A DNA stretch of 64,000 bases from Streptococcus suis (lineage in GTDB: Bacteria > Bacillota > Bacilli > Lactobacillales > Streptococcaceae), in assembly GCF_024509525.1 (NCBI RefSeq), contig NZ_JAMWEM010000005.1, positions 62,001-126,000 of the forward strand, read 5' to 3'. The notes beneath the pieces were generated by a model. It did not search any database, was not told the origin of the DNA, and worked only from the letters and a program-made list of their open reading frames with translations. A program made the position numbers and the translations under genes. Positions 63,440 to 64,000 of the stretch are shown here, in pieces (the stretch's first letter is position 1; the number at the start of each line of letters is the position of its first letter).

Positions 63440-64000
63440 TTGACTAAGTACCCCACGCCACGAACGGTATGAATACGTTCAAAACCGACCTCGCTCACCT
63501 TCTTACGCAGTCTGGTCATGTTGACATTGAGCGTATTCTGGTCAATAAATTCTTCATTTTCCCAGAGTTTTTCCAAGAGTTCCTCTTTACTAACAATCTG
63601 CCCTTGTCGTTCTAGTAAGGCGGACAAAATCTTGGTTTCCGTAGGAGATAATTGAACCTGATCCGATTCGTTTGAAAATCGCCCGTCTAAACTAAGCTGG
63701 AATTGGTCGATAGACAAATCGCTCGATTTGCTGAATTGATTGACCCGACGCAGGAAGGCACCGATTTTAGCATCTAAAATTCCCAGTGAAAACGGTTTGG
63801 ATACAAAATCATCGCCCCCCATGTTCATAGCCATGACCGCATTCATCTCATCATCGCTAGAGGAGATAAAGATAATGGGCATAGTCATGGTTTTACGGAT
63901 CTCTGTCGTCCAATAAAAGCCGTTGTAATAGGGTAGGCTAATATCCATCAGCACCAAGTCTGGTTTGATTTCCGCAACTTCCTGACTGACAGCACGGAAA
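63436..64000 (-). CDS. Response regulator, OmpR/BceR type (N-terminus outside the window)
   Basis: About 187 residues visible; the first codons are cut off. Receiver domain with the phospho-acceptor in LVLMDISLP, IIFISSSDD (the usual Thr/Ser position) and the Lys in FVSKPFSLGIL; winged helix LSPTETKILSALLERQGQIVSKEELLEKLWENEEFIDQNTLNVNMTRLRKKVSEVG ending RGVGYLVK. Partner of the kinase downstream. Confidence 0.92.
   Translation of the reverse strand, partial: FRAVSQEVAEIKPDLVLMDISLPYYNGFYWTTEIRKTMTMPIIFISSSDDEMNAVMAMNMGGDDFVSKPFSLGILDAKIGAFLRRVNQFSKSSDLSIDQFQLSLDGRFSNESDQVQLSPTETKILSALLERQGQIVSKEELLEKLWENEEFIDQNTLNVNMTRLRKKVSEVGFERIHTVRGVGYLVK

Overview
The window looks like a chromosomal segment of a streptococcus, most probably Streptococcus suis or a close relative. 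The reasons are the low-GC Gram-positive gene set, the sat locus (ylxM-ffh-satD), the pfkA-pyk / signal-peptidase-like / glmS neighbourhood, the potABCD genes directly behind murB, an XerS recombinase with a dif_SL-like site beside it, and streptococcal ISL3 and IS3 remnants. The species call is inferred from gene content; no 16S rRNA or tRNA gene was found.

Layout. 0-6 kb: end of an acetyltransferase gene, a DNA-glycosylase-like gene, a small RNA matching the asd RNA motif, asd, an ACT-domain gene, dapA and, convergently, pepF. 6-12.5 kb: a lone ATP-cone protein, an MFS transporter gene broken by one stop codon behind a 200-nt structured leader, an iron alcohol dehydrogenase, a polysaccharide deacetylase, then hom-thrB. 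With asd and dapA these cover most of the aspartate branch to lysine and homoserine. 12.6-17.4 kb: murB-potABCD. 17.4-20.8 kb: an IS scrap, adenosine deaminase and a GntR-ABC operon. 20.9-31.5 kb: dnaE, pfkA-pyk, a phage-like scrap, a FAD oxidoreductase, an SGNH hydrolase, a signal-peptidase-like protein lacking its catalytic dyad, and glmS.

31.6-39.3 kb: an amino-acid ABC importer, a junkyard (an ISL3 element with an 8-bp target duplication inside an IS3-family element, abutting a CPBP-protease fragment), then a three-gene envelope operon (two membrane proteins and a VanY/LdcB-like lipoprotein). 39.4-53 kb: VOC protein, uvrC, obg, small genes, truB-ribF-K+ channel, thyA, dfrA-clpX-engB, and rplJL with its L10 leader. 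53-64 kb: guaA and a nagR-type regulator (divergent), ylxM-ffh-satD and a frameshifted DUF3307 gene, an acetyltransferase, dif_SL-xerS, a phosphohexomutase and a BceRS-like two-component system running off the end. Most genes left of dif_SL run on the + strand and most right of it on the - strand, as expected at a replication terminus.

Cross-cutting signals: five genes (FAD oxidoreductase, uvrC, truB, thyA, ylxM) have an extended -10 box ending about 6 nt before the start codon and so look leaderless. Two NagR-like operators flank the glmS promoter while the likely regulator gene lies in the same window. The satD promoter sits in repeated AAAATGTCC motifs, and the xerS -35 box lies inside dif_SL. 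A tiny hydrophobic-peptide gene behind two leader hairpins near 44.6 kb is the best candidate for something undescribed.
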